64,000 nt of DNA from Colwellia chukchiensis (GCF_002104455.1 NZ_NBOC01000002.1:228369-292368); one strand, 5' to 3'. Positions 1 to 9,696 are shown, numbered from the stretch's first letter. The notes: generated by a model from the sequence alone, not told the origin. Made by a program: numbers and translations.

Positions 1-303
1 AATTTCTATACCTTGTTGGGCAATAATCTGATTGTTTTCATCGCTAACCGTGATGCCTTGAATCATAGGAATAGCGATTAAACCGTTGGCAATATCAATT
101 GCTTGTTGAGTGTTAAGCTCCCATACCGCCCGCGTTAAACTGCCACTAAAGGTTTTTTCAAGCGTTAATAACTCACTCGTGATGTGACTTTTAGTGTTGA
201 TGTACTCAGCGCCAATTTGGATACAAGTGACAAGAAATGTCAGGAGAAAATAAAATGACAAGACGCGCGTAAGTAGTTTTCGTGACAGACTGGTTGTGTT
301 CAT
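1..303 (-). CDS. N-terminus of a membrane-anchored sensor protein (partial)
   Basis: Reading the minus strand from an ATG at 303 gives 101 open codons that run off the left edge of the window. The N-terminus is Ser/Arg-rich, followed by a hydrophobic segment at about residues 14-32 and then a probable periplasmic domain containing 'SLTRAVWELNTQQAIDIANG' and 'MIQGITVSDENNQIIAQQG'. This pattern of a short TM, a 'W-nnn-Q-aiDia-gL' helix and a 'v-V-d-e' strand is typical of sensor regions of histidine kinases and GGDEF proteins. The output domain lies outside the window, so the class cannot be told. It is divergent from the porin at 665. Confidence 0.7.
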   Translation of the reverse strand, partial: MNTTSLSRKLLTRVLSFYFLLTFLVTCIQIGAEYINTKSHITSELLTLEKTFSGSLTRAVWELNTQQAIDIANGLIAIPMIQGITVSDENNQIIAQQGIEI

Positions 304-586
304 TAACGACTTCTTTTAAGTTGCATGCGAAAGTTTAGGCAATTTATTTTGCCTTACCCTATGTATGATAGTTAAACTTATACCAATGTTAAGCCTGTAA
401 TGCGATTTTCACTAATCATAAACTTAATAGAATTGCCATTAGATATCAATTATTTATTATAAATAGCACTAGGCACTAATCTGACGTATAAAAAAGTTGG
501 CGTTTAAACATTTCAGTTAATGCAAAGTCAATTAAGGCTAAAAGTAGCATTTTAATTTTGACCAGCAAAATAATATAACGCCATTT

Positions 587-604
587 TGTCACTAAACTGT
601 CATA
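587..604 (+). promoter_or_regulatory. Pho box upstream of the porin gene
   Basis: The sequence TTGTCAC-TAAA-CTGTCAT has two 7-bp half-sites with an 11-bp repeat distance, matching the E. coli PhoB box (CTGTCAT-n4-CTGTCAT). It lies about 60 bp before the porin start, where it would replace a -35 element. No strong -10 is visible at the expected spacing. The rest of the 304-664 gap is A+T-rich and shows nothing else that I can name. Confidence 0.75.
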
Positions 605-664
605 AAGCTTTGGCAAACTACAGACAATTAATGTTTAGCCTCGAAAACTGTTAAAGGGTTCAAA

Positions 665-1591
665 ATGAAATATAGATATAGCAAAATTGTCGCCGCTTTA
701 TTCTCTTCTTTATCACTGTCAGTATCTGCTGCGGATGTTGAAATTTATGGTAAAGCGAATTTGTCATTACAATTATCTGATGAAGGTGAAGGCTCATTTA
801 CTGAGATAAAAAGTAACGCTTCACGCATCGGCTTAAAAGGCACACATGCACTTAATGATGACTTAACGGTTATTTATAAAGCAGAATTTCAAGTAGACTT
901 AGATGGTGATAGTGCTAAGGGTGATAGTATTACTGATCGTAATCAGTATGTCGGCTTAGCGGGCAGCTTTGGTGAAGTGTTGTTAGGTAAAAATGACACT
1001 ATGCTGAAACAGTCACAAGGTAAAGTAGATTTATTTAGTGACTATAATGCCGATATAAAAAGCTTGTGGAAAGGTGAAAATCGCATGGCGGATACGCTTT
1101 CTTATAAGTCGCCAAAGTTCAATCATTTGCAACTGGGTGTAACTTATATAGCTGAAGATGCTGTTGATGCAGAAGATGGTGTGTCTGTAGCAGTATTTTA
1201 CGGTGATGCAAAATTAAAAAAATCATCAATTTATGCCTCAGTGGCACATGATGCTGAGGTCAAAGGTTATGATATCACGCGGGCAACGGTGCAAGGTAAA
1301 GTCGGTAAGATCATTTTAGGTGCTATGATTCAAACACAAGAAAAAGTGGATGGTAGCGCTGAAATGGATGGTTATATGGTGTCAGCAAAGTATAAAATGG
1401 ACAGCATCACCTTTAAAGGCCAATACCAAGCCGCTGACTTTAAAGCTGGCGACGATAAATCTGGTATCACCCTAGGCGCTGATTATGCGTTAGCAAAAAG
1501 CACTAAACTATATGCATTTTATACCAGCTTTGATATGGATACGGACGCCGACCAAGATTATTTAGCAGCAGGTATTGAATACAAGTTTTAA
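665..1591 (+). CDS. Gram-negative porin, probably PhoB-regulated
   Basis: A 308-residue outer-membrane general porin of the OmpC/Porin_4 type. Residues 1-22 are a signal peptide ending SVSAADVEIYGK. The mature start 'DVEIYGKANLSLQ' followed by 'SRIGLKGTHALNDDLTVIYKAEFQ' is the classic porin N-terminus, and the chain ends in an aromatic residue (YKF), as expected for BAM-dependent barrels. It should form a trimeric 16-stranded diffusion channel. The Pho box at 587-604 and the adjacent phoBR suggest a phosphate-starvation porin functionally like PhoE, but the specificity is inferred from context and not from pore residues. A terminator follows directly. Confidence 0.88.
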   Translation: MKYRYSKIVAALFSSLSLSVSAADVEIYGKANLSLQLSDEGEGSFTEIKSNASRIGLKGTHALNDDLTVIYKAEFQVDLDGDSAKGDSITDRNQYVGLAGSFGEVLLGKNDTMLKQSQGKVDLFSDYNADIKSLWKGENRMADTLSYKSPKFNHLQLGVTYIAEDAVDAEDGVSVAVFYGDAKLKKSSIYASVAHDAEVKGYDITRATVQGKVGKIILGAMIQTQEKVDGSAEMDGYMVSAKYKMDSITFKGQYQAADFKAGDDKSGITLGADYALAKSTKLYAFYTSFDMDTDADQDYLAAGIEYKF

Positions 1592-1611
1592 AAGTGCAAG
1601 ATAACAAGAGG

Positions 1612-1638
1612 AAAAAAGTCGCAACAGGCGGCTTTTTT
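1612..1638 (+). terminator. Rho-independent terminator of the porin gene
   Basis: A stem of GTCGC pairing with GCGGC (one G-U) is extended by flanking A and T runs and ends in six T, starting 20 bp after the porin stop codon. Confidence 0.7.
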
Positions 1639-1785
1639 CTTGTTTTATGGTTAACGAGTCAAGACTTCTAGCTAACCTTTAAGCACAACTTGTCCATGCT
1701 ATAGTAATAATTTCTTGCGAGTGGCACACATTGCACACTCGCGTGATATAAAAATAGCAAAGTATAGAGCGCAATATTTTAACCC

Positions 1786-1803
1786 TTGTCATGAAACTGT
1801 CAT
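1786..1803 (+). promoter_or_regulatory. Pho box upstream of phoB
   Basis: TTGTCAT-GAAA-CTGTCAT is a near-consensus PhoB box 49 bp before the phoB ATG, implying autoactivation of phoBR as in E. coli. A possible weak -10 (CACAAT, 1814-1819) follows 10 bp downstream. Confidence 0.85.
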
Positions 1804-1852
1804 AATTGACTAGCACAATGCAGTTTTGTGGTTCGCTCTCAGGAAGTAATAG

Positions 1853-2554
1853 ATGAATAAACAAATTTTGGTGGTGGAAGACGAAGCATCAATTAGAGAA
1901 ATGATCAGCTTTGTATTATTACAACATGGATTTAAGGTTGTAGAAGCAAGCACCACAGCCCAAGCGCAGGCAAAAATGAAAGAGCCTTATCCTGACTTAA
2001 TACTGCTAGATTGGATGTTACCTGGTGGCTCAGGCGTGAAGTTTGCTAAAGCATTACAACAGCATGAACAGACGCGTAATATTCCCATCATCATGATAAC
2101 AGCGCGCTCGGATGAAGATGATAAAGTTAGAGGGTTTGATGCAGGCGTTGATGACTATGTGACTAAACCCTTTTCACCGAAAGAGTTAATTGCCCGCATT
2201 AAAGCGGTGATCCGACGGGTAACGCCAACAGCCATAGACGAGGTGATAAACTTCCACGGGCTAAGTTTAGATCCTGTTGCCCATCGAGTGAGTATTAATG
2301 GGCAAAGTATTGAGTTGGGGCCAACCGAGTTCCGCTTGTTACATTTTTTTCTCACCCATACCGAGCGCGTCTATAGCCGCGAGCAACTGCTTGATAATGT
2401 TTGGGGCACCAATGTCTATGTGGAAGATAGAACCGTGGATGTTCACATACGCCGCTTGCGAAAAGCGATTTCCGGCGCTGGCCATGAAAACTTTATTCAA
2501 ACGGTGCGAGGCTCAGGCTATCGCTTTTCTCACCAAGTTACTAGTACAGGTTAA
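1853..2554 (+). CDS. phoB: Phosphate regulon response regulator PhoB
   Basis: A 233-residue OmpR-family response regulator. The receiver domain (about 1-120) has the acidic pair E9/D10, the phosphoacceptor D53 in '[14 protein letters not shown]', T83 and K105 in '[12 protein letters not shown]'. The C-terminal winged helix (about 135-228) has '[11 protein letters not shown]', '[14 protein letters not shown]' and '[12 protein letters not shown]', all diagnostic of PhoB. It binds Pho boxes and activates phosphate-starvation genes. phoR starts 10 bp downstream, so the two are co-transcribed. The upstream Pho box indicates positive autoregulation. Confidence 0.97.
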   Translation: MNKQILVVEDEASIREMISFVLLQHGFKVVEASTTAQAQAKMKEPYPDLILLDWMLPGGSGVKFAKALQQHEQTRNIPIIMITARSDEDDKVRGFDAGVDDYVTKPFSPKELIARIKAVIRRVTPTAIDEVINFHGLSLDPVAHRVSINGQSIELGPTEFRLLHFFLTHTERVYSREQLLDNVWGTNVYVEDRTVDVHIRRLRKAISGAGHENFIQTVRGSGYRFSHQVTSTG

Positions 2555-2564
2555 GCACTAAATT

Positions 2565-3890
2565 ATGTATTTTCGCACCTCAGCGCGTACCTTGTTTACT
2601 CGTATGGCTAGTATCCTGGTGATCAGTGCGCTTGTTGGTTACTTATTAGGGCAAACATTTCTAGTGCTCAGTTTTGTTTCATTGGCTTTACTAGCGTGGC
2701 ATTACAGTCATTTATACAAGTTAATGCAATGGTTGTGGCAAGGTAAATCGATTGCGCCGCCCCAAGCCGCGGGAGTCTGGGGACATATCTATGATGGGCT
2801 TTACCGTAGAATTCGTAAACAAAGGTTAAAGCAAAAGCAATTAAATGAACGTATTCGAAAATTTCGAGATGGCTCGGAAGCATTGCCTGATGCCGCGTTA
2901 GTGCTAACAACCGAGTTAAATATTTTATGGGGTAATAGTAAAGCCTCGTCTTTTTTAGGTGTACGTTGGCCGATAGATATTGGCCAACGTATTGATAACT
3001 TAATTCGTTTTCCAGAATTTTCAAAATATTTAAAAAAAGCTGACTACAGCGCGCCTTGTTTAATCAGATCACCTATTAACCATGAGCTAGAGCTTGAATT
3101 ACGATTAATGCCATACGGCAGCGATCAAATATTGCTGTTAGCACGCGATGTCAGTAAGTTGCGCCGCTTAGAAGTGATGCGTCGTGATTTTGTTGCTAAT
3201 GTATCGCACGAATTAAAAACGCCCTTAACGGTAGTGCGCGGTTATGTAGAAATGATGCAAAGCAGCAACACTGAACTTGCACCGCAGTGGCAAAAAGCCT
3301 TTACCAGCATTGCCTCGCAAGTGTCACGCATGGACAGGTTAGTGGATCAGTTATTGGTATTATCACGTGTCGAAAATAATATTGAAACCGAACACCAGCA
3401 AACCGTGAATTTATCTGCTTTGCTTTTTAGTATCATGGAAGACATATTATGGCTAAATCAAGAGCCACAGCACGAGATAGTGCACAACATAACACCAGAT
3501 CTAAAAATAAAAGGTAACGAGCATGAACTGAAAAGTGCATTGTTAAATATAATTGCAAATGCCATTGCCTATACGCCAGCGCGCGGTGTTATTTCGGTGT
3601 CGCTTACGGCGACAGCACAGAAGATACGTTTTAGCGTTAAAGATAATGGCCCGGGTATTCAGGCCGCGCACATTAATCGTTTAACGGAGCGATTTTTTCG
3701 GGTTGATAAATCGCGTTCTCGCGATACTGGCGGCTCTGGCTTAGGTTTGGCGATAGTAAAGCATGTGCTCAATCATCACCAAGGCGAGTTGAGTATTATT
3801 AGTGATGGTAAAAGTGGCAGTGAATTTATTATCCATTTTACGCAAGAACTGGCGGCAAAACCTTCAGTCGCCCCTGTGGCGGTTGATTGA
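2565..3890 (+). CDS. phoR: Phosphate regulon sensor histidine kinase PhoR
   Basis: A 441-residue inner-membrane kinase, close to the E. coli length. Two hydrophobic segments lie at about 14-46, a PAS-like region at about 100-195, and the DHp domain has the phosphorylated H215 in 'DFVANVSHELKTPLTVVRGY'. The HATPase domain has 'NAIAYTP', 'DNGPGI' and 'GGSGLGLAIVKH'. It phosphorylates PhoB under phosphate limitation and is held off by the Pst-PhoU complex when phosphate is plentiful. All partners of that circuit are encoded within 15 kb. The start at 2565 follows phoB closely. Confidence 0.96.
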   Translation: MYFRTSARTLFTRMASILVISALVGYLLGQTFLVLSFVSLALLAWHYSHLYKLMQWLWQGKSIAPPQAAGVWGHIYDGLYRRIRKQRLKQKQLNERIRKFRDGSEALPDAALVLTTELNILWGNSKASSFLGVRWPIDIGQRIDNLIRFPEFSKYLKKADYSAPCLIRSPINHELELELRLMPYGSDQILLLARDVSKLRRLEVMRRDFVANVSHELKTPLTVVRGYVEMMQSSNTELAPQWQKAFTSIASQVSRMDRLVDQLLVLSRVENNIETEHQQTVNLSALLFSIMEDILWLNQEPQHEIVHNITPDLKIKGNEHELKSALLNIIANAIAYTPARGVISVSLTATAQKIRFSVKDNGPGIQAAHINRLTERFFRVDKSRSRDTGGSGLGLAIVKHVLNHHQGELSIISDGKSGSEFIIHFTQELAAKPSVAPVAVD

Positions 3891-4012
3891 AAAATCACGG
3901 TAGTGAGCATTTAGCGTTGCGCTATTTGCTTATACGCTTTTGCTATTTTTCGCTTAGGCAAAAGCAGAGGCTGCAATACGTGCTTTTGTCTATAACTAGC
4001 GGCAATGTTTGC

Positions 4013-4068
4013 TTGTCATCTAAGTGTCACATAGTTTTCGTATTCTTGTCATATTCACATTTTAAAAT
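4013..4068 (+). promoter_or_regulatory. Tandem Pho box and promoter of pstS
   Basis: Half-sites TTGTCAT (4013-4019) and GTGTCAC (4024-4030) are 11 bp apart. A degenerate TTTTCGT (4035) and a third good half-site TTGTCAT (4046-4052) continue the same 11-bp phase. TAAAAT at 4063-4068 is a good -10, placed 10 bp after the last half-site, as PhoB-dependent promoters require. An intervening small ORF reading through this region is not credible. Confidence 0.8.
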
Positions 4069-4105
4069 GAGTTGAAATTAATTAAAGTTCTCATCGGAGC
4101 GTAAT

Positions 4106-5065
4106 ATGAGTGTAAAACGTGCTTTAGGCATAATAGGCGTAGCGAGTTTGTTCAATTTCTCAGCATTAGCTGCAGATACAGCATTACCCGAATATAAAAA
4201 AGTCAGTGGCATATCTGGTAATGTATCATCGGTTGGCTCAGATACCTTAGCGAATATGATGACCTTTTGGGCGGAAGAGTTTAAGCGCCACTACCCGAAT
4301 GTTAATGTGCAAATTCAGGCGGCGGGTTCATCAACTGCGCCACCGGCGTTAACCGAGGCAACGTCAAACCTTGGGCCGATGAGTCGCAAGATGAAGTCAC
4401 GAGAAATTCAAGCCTTTGAAAAGCGCTATGGTTATAAGCCAACAGCGGTGAGAGTCGCCATTGATGCCTTGGCAGTATTTGTTCATAAAGATAACCCCAT
4501 TAAAGGTTTGCGCATTGAGCAAGTGGATGCGATTTTTTCAAGTAACCGCAAGTGTGGTGCGGTAAAAGATGCGAAACGCTGGGGAGATCTAGGCTTATCG
4601 GGCGATTGGTCAGGTAAAGATATCCAGCTATATGGCCGCAATTCGGTGTCGGGCACTTATGGTTACTTTAAAAAGAAGGCGTTATGTAAAGGCGACTTTA
4701 AAAATAGTGTAAATGAGCAACCCGGCTCGGCCTCTGTGGTGCAATCAGTATCTGCCTCGTTAAATAGTATTGGCTATTCAGGTATTGGCTATCAAACATC
4801 GGGCGTTAGGGCGTTACCTTTAGCAAAAACTGGTGATAACTTTGTTGCTGCTAATATGGAGAATGCGGTCGCGAATACCTACCCACTTTCACGGTTTTTA
4901 TATGTTTATGTTAATAAACACCCAAACAAGCCGCTTGCGCCAATGGAAGCAGAGTTTTTACGTTTAATACTATCTAAAACGGGGCAATATATCGTAGAAA
5001 AAGACGGCTATATCCCGCTACCTGCATCAGTGGTAGAGAAAGAGTTGAAAAGATTAGGATTGTAA
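4106..5065 (+). CDS. pstS: Periplasmic phosphate-binding protein PstS
   Basis: A 319-residue solute-binding protein of the PstS type. The signal peptide ends at about residue 22 ([10 protein letters not shown]). Phosphate-binding family motifs are visible: '[19 protein letters not shown]' near residue 40, '[23 protein letters not shown]', and '[18 protein letters not shown]' near residue 175. GGAG precedes the ATG at good spacing. It delivers phosphate to PstCAB, which here is encoded 5 kb away, so pstS is its own transcriptional unit with its own Pho box and terminator. Confidence 0.93.
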   Translation: MSVKRALGIIGVASLFNFSALAADTALPEYKKVSGISGNVSSVGSDTLANMMTFWAEEFKRHYPNVNVQIQAAGSSTAPPALTEATSNLGPMSRKMKSREIQAFEKRYGYKPTAVRVAIDALAVFVHKDNPIKGLRIEQVDAIFSSNRKCGAVKDAKRWGDLGLSGDWSGKDIQLYGRNSVSGTYGYFKKKALCKGDFKNSVNEQPGSASVVQSVSASLNSIGYSGIGYQTSGVRALPLAKTGDNFVAANMENAVANTYPLSRFLYVYVNKHPNKPLAPMEAEFLRLILSKTGQYIVEKDGYIPLPASVVEKELKRLGL

Positions 5066-5093
5066 GTCTTTATAATATAATCGTTTACAAGTC

Positions 5094-5131
5094 AAAAAAG
5101 TCCACCCTCTAGTAAATGGGTGGACTTTTTT
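5094..5131. terminator. Bidirectional terminator between pstS and gcvR
   Basis: A perfect 14-bp stem (AAAAAAGTCCACCC with its complement) around a 10-nt loop has an A run on one side and a T run on the other, so it can end both the pstS and the convergent gcvR transcripts. Confidence 0.9.
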
Positions 5132-5146
5132 GTTTAAGGGCTTAAT

Positions 5147-5644
5147 TTATCGAGAAATATCCACCATGAGGTCGTCAGCAAGGTTTTCAAGTGCCACAAT
5201 CATGGCATCAATGTCTTGTGGCGAAACAGCAATAGTAACTTTGGCTTTAAATAACTCATGGCCAGCATGGGGGGCGCTTTCTTGCGTGCTGACCAGTTTC
5301 AGCAAGTTACCGCCATGATGATGTATGGCGCTTGAAATTTCTTGTACTATACCAACACGGTCGTTGGCGGTCAGTTCTAACACTAACTGAGATTGACTCG
5401 GCTCTTGCTCTGGGCTGACTTGTTCTATTTGTATTTTAAAACCCGCTAACGTGGCAAGCTTGTCGGCCAACAACTGAGAGTTTTCGGGACTTACGGCAAT
5501 TTCCACCACACCGGCAAATACGCCAGACATTTGGTGCAAACTGGATTTTTGCCAATTGCCTTTATGTTGTGTGATCAGATCAGATAAAACCTCTACTATG
5601 CCAGGGCGGTCGGCGGTGATAAACGATACAATAAGCTGGTTCAT
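5147..5644 (-). CDS. gcvR: Glycine cleavage system regulatory protein GcvR-like
   Basis: A 165-residue protein with two ACT domains: the first at about 1-75 ('MNQLIVSFITADRPGIVEVLSDLI'), the second at about 85-160 ('LVLELTANDRVGIVQEISSAIHHHGGNL'). This arrangement and length match GcvR, which in E. coli binds GcvA and glycine to control gcvTHP. No gcvA is nearby, so the regulatory role here is inferred from family. AGGAT precedes the ATG. Confidence 0.82.
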   Translation of the reverse strand: MNQLIVSFITADRPGIVEVLSDLITQHKGNWQKSSLHQMSGVFAGVVEIAVSPENSQLLADKLATLAGFKIQIEQVSPEQEPSQSQLVLELTANDRVGIVQEISSAIHHHGGNLLKLVSTQESAPHAGHELFKAKVTIAVSPQDIDAMIVALENLADDLMVDISR

Positions 5645-5714
5645 GGTTAATCCTTTGCAATAAGTGAGATGAAGTTTTTTAGCTAGTTAACTTTGCAAGG
5701 CCGTTAGCGACATT

Positions 5715-6074
5715 TTACTGGCGATTTAGTTGCACTAACTCTTTATGCAGTTGCGCATCGTCGCCTAAATTAAGCTCAATTAAACGTCGTAATAAACTGA
5801 CACTCTCAATGTCAATTGCATTGCATTGCACGCCAATTTCATTGCCTTTTTGATGAACAACAGCAATATGCATAAATATTTCTGCCTCACTATCGGCTAA
5901 CTGAGATGATAATGAACCTAGCTGCCTGGTTAGTGGCATAGCTTGGCCTTCAAGCTTTAGTAAGGCCCCATTAAGTGATATATCATCTATTTTTGCTGAA
6001 TATTGTTGCTCATTTACCGTCAGTATTGCTGGCATAGAGTATAATACTCGCGTGTATTGACGTCGGTTTTGCAT
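5715..6074 (-). CDS. PilZ-domain protein (probable c-di-GMP receptor)
   Basis: A 119-residue single-domain PilZ protein. The N-terminal RxxxR motif ('NRRQYTRV', residues 3-10) and the D-x-S-x-x-G motif ('IDDISLNGALL', about 29-39) that together bind cyclic di-GMP are both intact. It has no TM or signal peptide, so it is a cytosolic effector. It lies 70 bp downstream of... gcvR's start, on the same strand and upstream in transcription, so the two may be co-transcribed. The process it controls cannot be read from the sequence. Confidence 0.85.
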   Translation of the reverse strand: MQNRRQYTRVLYSMPAILTVNEQQYSAKIDDISLNGALLKLEGQAMPLTRQLGSLSSQLADSEAEIFMHIAVVHQKGNEIGVQCNAIDIESVSLLRRLIELNLGDDAQLHKELVQLNRQ

Positions 6075-6121
6075 TGCAATTAACTTTAACTACCTTGGTC
6101 TTTTCAGCATAGCGTGCTTTT

Positions 6122-6160
6122 AAAAAAAAGGCACCTTAAATAAATCATTAAGGTGCCTTT
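6122..6160 (-). terminator. Terminator of ettA
   Basis: A 13-bp perfect stem (AAAGGCACCTTAA and complement, loop 8 nt) followed on the minus strand by a run of eight T, 35 bp after the ettA stop. Confidence 0.9.
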
Positions 6161-6194
6161 ATCTTGTTATTAACTAATTAGTTAGCGCAACTAG

Positions 6195-7874
6195 CTAGCC
6201 AATTTTTTTGTACTTGATGCGGTGCGGCTCAACCGCTGCTGGGCCATAGGTTTTCTTTAACCAGGCTTCGTAATCGGTAAAGTTACCTTCATAGAAGTTG
6301 ATTTTACCTTCATCACGGTAATCTAAAATGTGCGTGGCAATGCGGTCAAGGAACCAGCGGTCATGTGAAATAACCATGGCACAACCTGGAAATTCTAATA
6401 AGGCCTCTTCCAGTGCACGCAGTGTTTCTACGTCAAGATCGTTGGTTGGCTCATCCAGTAATAACAGGTTACCCCCGGTTTGCACTAACTTGGCTAAATG
6501 CACGCGGTTGCGCTCACCACCGGATAGTTCACCGATAAGCTTTTGTTGATCATTGCCTTTAAAGTTAAAGCGACTGGCGTAGGCGCGACTGGGTATTTCA
6601 AAATTACCAATCGTTAACAATTCATTGCCTTGTGAAATTTCTTGATAGACGGTTTTTTTGTCATCCATATCGTCGCGAAACTGATCAACACTGGCAAGCT
6701 TCACCGTGTCACCTAATGTAACTGACCCTGAATCTGGCTGTTCGGCACCTGACATAATTTTAAATAAGGTTGACTTACCAGCACCGTTTGGTCCGATAAT
6801 GCCAACAATGGCGCCTTTAGGGACACTAAAGCTTAAGTCATCAATTAACACTCTATCGCCAAATGACTTGGTTAAGTTTTCGACATCTAACACTTTATCG
6901 CCTAAACGCGGTCCAGGTGGAATGTACAGCTCATTGGTTTCATTGCGCTTTTGATGATCTTGGCTGTTAAGCTCTTCAAAACGAGCCATACGGGCTTTGT
7001 TTTTTGATTGTCGTGCTTTCGGGTTTGAGCGCACCCACTCAAGCTCTTGCTTAATGGTTTTTTGGAGTGCACTCTCACTTTTGCTTTCTTGCTCAAGACG
7101 GGCATCTTTTTGTGCTAACCATGAAGAATAGTTTCCTTCATATGGAATACCATGGCCACGGTCAAGCTCTAAAATCCAGCCAGCGACGTTATCTAAGAAG
7201 TATCTATCATGGGTAATGGCGACTACAGTGCCTGAATAGTCATGTAAGAAACGCTCCAACCAAGCTACTGACTCGGCATCTAAGTGGTTGGTTGGCTCAT
7301 CTAGAAGTAGCATGTCGGGTTTTTGCAGCAATAAGCGACACAAGGCAACACGACGGCGTTCACCACCACTCAGTACAGCGACTTTTTGCTCCCATGGCGG
7401 CAAGCGCAGCGCGTCAGCAGCACGTTCAAGCACGTTGTCAATGTTATGACCATCTTGGCTGTTAATGATGTCTTCCAGTTGGCCTTGCTCTTTTGCTAAG
7501 GCGTCAAAGTCGGCATCGGGCTCAGCATATTCGGCGTAGACTTGATCTAAGCGCGCCATGGCATTTTTCACCTCTGCCACTGCTTCTTCAACGATCTCGC
7601 GCACAGTTTTTTCTTCATCTAACACAGGCTCTTGCGGTAAGTAACCGATATTGGTACCCGCTAGGGCTTTTGCTTCACCTTCAAACTCGGTATCAACACC
7701 GGCCATAATGCGCAACAAAGTAGATTTACCTGAGCCATTTAAGCCCAGTACGCCAATCTTAGCGCCTGGGAAAAAAGAAAGAGAAATGTCTTTTAAAATT
7801 GTGCGTTTAGGTGGGACTACCTTAGAAACGCGGTTCATCGACATGATGAATTTATCGGGTAATGGTTGTGCCAT
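6195..7874 (-). CDS. ettA: Energy-dependent translational throttle protein EttA (ABC-F)
   Basis: A 559-residue ABC-F ATPase without membrane segments; E. coli EttA has 555. The first NBD has Walker A 'GLNGSGKST' (near residue 44), signature 'LSGGERRRV' and 'LLLDEPTNHLD'. The linker has the Lys/Arg-rich 'RSNPKARQSKNKARMARFEEL' region typical of the P-site tRNA interaction motif. The second NBD has 'GPNGAGKST' and 'LSGGERNRVHLAKL'. It binds the ribosomal E site and gates the first elongation step according to ATP/ADP. It is monocistronic with its own terminator. Confidence 0.95.
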   Translation of the reverse strand: MAQPLPDKFIMSMNRVSKVVPPKRTILKDISLSFFPGAKIGVLGLNGSGKSTLLRIMAGVDTEFEGEAKALAGTNIGYLPQEPVLDEEKTVREIVEEAVAEVKNAMARLDQVYAEYAEPDADFDALAKEQGQLEDIINSQDGHNIDNVLERAADALRLPPWEQKVAVLSGGERRRVALCRLLLQKPDMLLLDEPTNHLDAESVAWLERFLHDYSGTVVAITHDRYFLDNVAGWILELDRGHGIPYEGNYSSWLAQKDARLEQESKSESALQKTIKQELEWVRSNPKARQSKNKARMARFEELNSQDHQKRNETNELYIPPGPRLGDKVLDVENLTKSFGDRVLIDDLSFSVPKGAIVGIIGPNGAGKSTLFKIMSGAEQPDSGSVTLGDTVKLASVDQFRDDMDDKKTVYQEISQGNELLTIGNFEIPSRAYASRFNFKGNDQQKLIGELSGGERNRVHLAKLVQTGGNLLLLDEPTNDLDVETLRALEEALLEFPGCAMVISHDRWFLDRIATHILDYRDEGKINFYEGNFTDYEAWLKKTYGPAAVEPHRIKYKKIG

Positions 7875-8100
7875 GAAAAACCTTTTGATTTATTTAGGAA
7901 AACATTAATGTTGATATTTTAGGTGAAAGCCGATGGGCAAGCAAATGAGTTTGTGCGCTTGTGCAATGTGGCGACAGTAAGTGGATGTAAAGCTTGCGGT
8001 TAATACTTTTTATGCCTGCTTAATCAATTTTTAGGCAGCGGGTGCTTTGTCCAGTTGAATTCAAGGTCGCTTACGCCGATACTTAACCATTAACGTTTTA

Positions 8101-9696
8101 ATGAGTGTGCATGCTTTGTCAGATTTAACTTTTACTTTAGATAACCAGTTCACGGCGAACTTTGTGGCTGATGATATTGCCGACAACTACCCACGGCAAG
8201 TGCTGGCGGCATATTCTTATGTTACCCCTAAAGCTTGTCAAAATCCGACGCTAATTGCCTATAGCGACAGTGTGTTGCAGCAACTTGGCTGGACAAAAAA
8301 ACAAGCAGAAACCGCCGAGTTTTTGCAGGTATTTTCTGGCAGTAAGCTGTTAGCAGGCATGCAACCGTTTGCTATGTGCTATGGCGGGCATCAATTTGGC
8401 CATTGGGCAGGGCAGTTAGGTGATGGTCGAGCCATTAATCTGGCGGAAATTTTAACTCCTGCTAAGGGGCATAAAACCTTGCAACTTAAAGGGGCGGGAC
8501 CCACGCCGTATTCACGCAGCGCTGATGGCTTTGCGGTTTTGCGCTCATCGATACGAGAATTTCTCTGCTCAGAAGCCATGTTTCATTTAGGGATCGCCAC
8601 TACGCGAGCGTTAAGTTTATCCTTAACCGGCGAGAATGTAGTGCGTGATATGTTTTATGATGGTAATGCTCAGTCAGAGCCAGGCGCTGTGGTATGTCGC
8701 GTGTCGTCATCTTTTATCCGTTTTGGCAGTTTTCAGTTGCCGGCAGCACGACAAGATATTCGCTTACTGACCCAGCTTGTTGATTACGTTATCACTCGTG
8801 ATTTTCCACATTTAGGTGCGCCTAGCCCAGCGGTTTATCTTAAATGGTTTAATGAAGTATCTGATCGCACCTGTCAACTGGTTGTCGATTGGATGCGAGT
8901 TGGTTTTGTGCACGGGGTGATGAATACCGATAACATGTCGATTATTGGCGAAACCATAGATTATGGCCCTTACGGCTGGATTGATAATTTTGATTTAGAT
9001 TGGACGCCGAACACCACTGACGCGCAAGGTAAACGCTATCGCTTTGGCGCCCAAGGTGAAATTGCCCAATGGAACTTATTCCAACTAGCGAATGCTATAT
9101 TTCCGTTAATCAATCAGGCAGAGCCTTTACAGCAAGCCTTAAATGACTTTGCACAAAACTATCAACGACTATGGCAACAAATGATGGCGGCCAAGCTTGG
9201 GCTCACGCTTGCTGGTGAGCTTGCTAATGAAGATGAGCTTAAGTTATTGCTTGAGATTGAAGAAATACTGAGCTGTATCGACACAGATATGACCATCTTT
9301 TATCGGCGTTTAGCAGATTTGCCTGAAGAACAGTCGCAGTGGTTAACACACTTGCACGCTTGTTATTATAATGAAGAGGATATTAGCAGCGACTACCAAG
9401 ACCGCTTACATAACTGGCTTGAGCGTTATATTGCTTTGCGTGATGCCAGCTCGAAAACGCGCGCAGAAATTCGTCAACAAATGAACGCCACCAACCCTAA
9501 ATATGTGCTGCGTAATTATTTAGCTCAACAAGCAATCGAGCAAGCAGAGCAGCAAGATTACCGCTTACTGCATCAGTTACAGCAGCTGCTAACTAAGCCC
9601 TATGATGAACAACCAGAGTTTGAGCACTTTGCCGCGAAACGTCCTGCATGGGCAAAACATAAAGCGGGTTGCTCTATGTTATCCTGTAGCTCTTAA
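8101..9696 (+). CDS. selO: Protein adenylyltransferase SelO (YdiU family)
   Basis: A 531-residue pseudokinase-fold AMPylase. 'GGHQFGHWAGQLGDGRAI', 'LQLKGAGPTPYSRSADG' and 'VLRSSIREFLCSEAM' are the nucleotide-binding signatures, and 'HGVMNTDNMSI' and 'YGPYGWIDNFD' carry the catalytic and metal-binding residues. It ends in 'CSMLSCSS': the penultimate Cys is the position occupied by selenocysteine in eukaryotic SelO. It transfers AMP to Ser/Thr/Tyr of redox proteins. It is longer than E. coli YdiU (478). The ATG at 8101 has a poor RBS but the following sequence is typical of the family. Confidence 0.93.
   Translation: MSVHALSDLTFTLDNQFTANFVADDIADNYPRQVLAAYSYVTPKACQNPTLIAYSDSVLQQLGWTKKQAETAEFLQVFSGSKLLAGMQPFAMCYGGHQFGHWAGQLGDGRAINLAEILTPAKGHKTLQLKGAGPTPYSRSADGFAVLRSSIREFLCSEAMFHLGIATTRALSLSLTGENVVRDMFYDGNAQSEPGAVVCRVSSSFIRFGSFQLPAARQDIRLLTQLVDYVITRDFPHLGAPSPAVYLKWFNEVSDRTCQLVVDWMRVGFVHGVMNTDNMSIIGETIDYGPYGWIDNFDLDWTPNTTDAQGKRYRFGAQGEIAQWNLFQLANAIFPLINQAEPLQQALNDFAQNYQRLWQQMMAAKLGLTLAGELANEDELKLLLEIEEILSCIDTDMTIFYRRLADLPEEQSQWLTHLHACYYNEEDISSDYQDRLHNWLERYIALRDASSKTRAEIRQQMNATNPKYVLRNYLAQQAIEQAEQQDYRLLHQLQQLLTKPYDEQPEFEHFAAKRPAWAKHKAGCSMLSCSS

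Noticed and set aside
1679-1864. Minus-strand 61-codon ORF upstream of phoB
   Set aside because: It covers the phoB promoter and Pho box and overlaps the phoB start; no RBS.
3887-4075. 62-codon ORF after phoR
   Set aside because: It starts with TTG at the phoR stop and runs through the pstS Pho boxes; no coding character.
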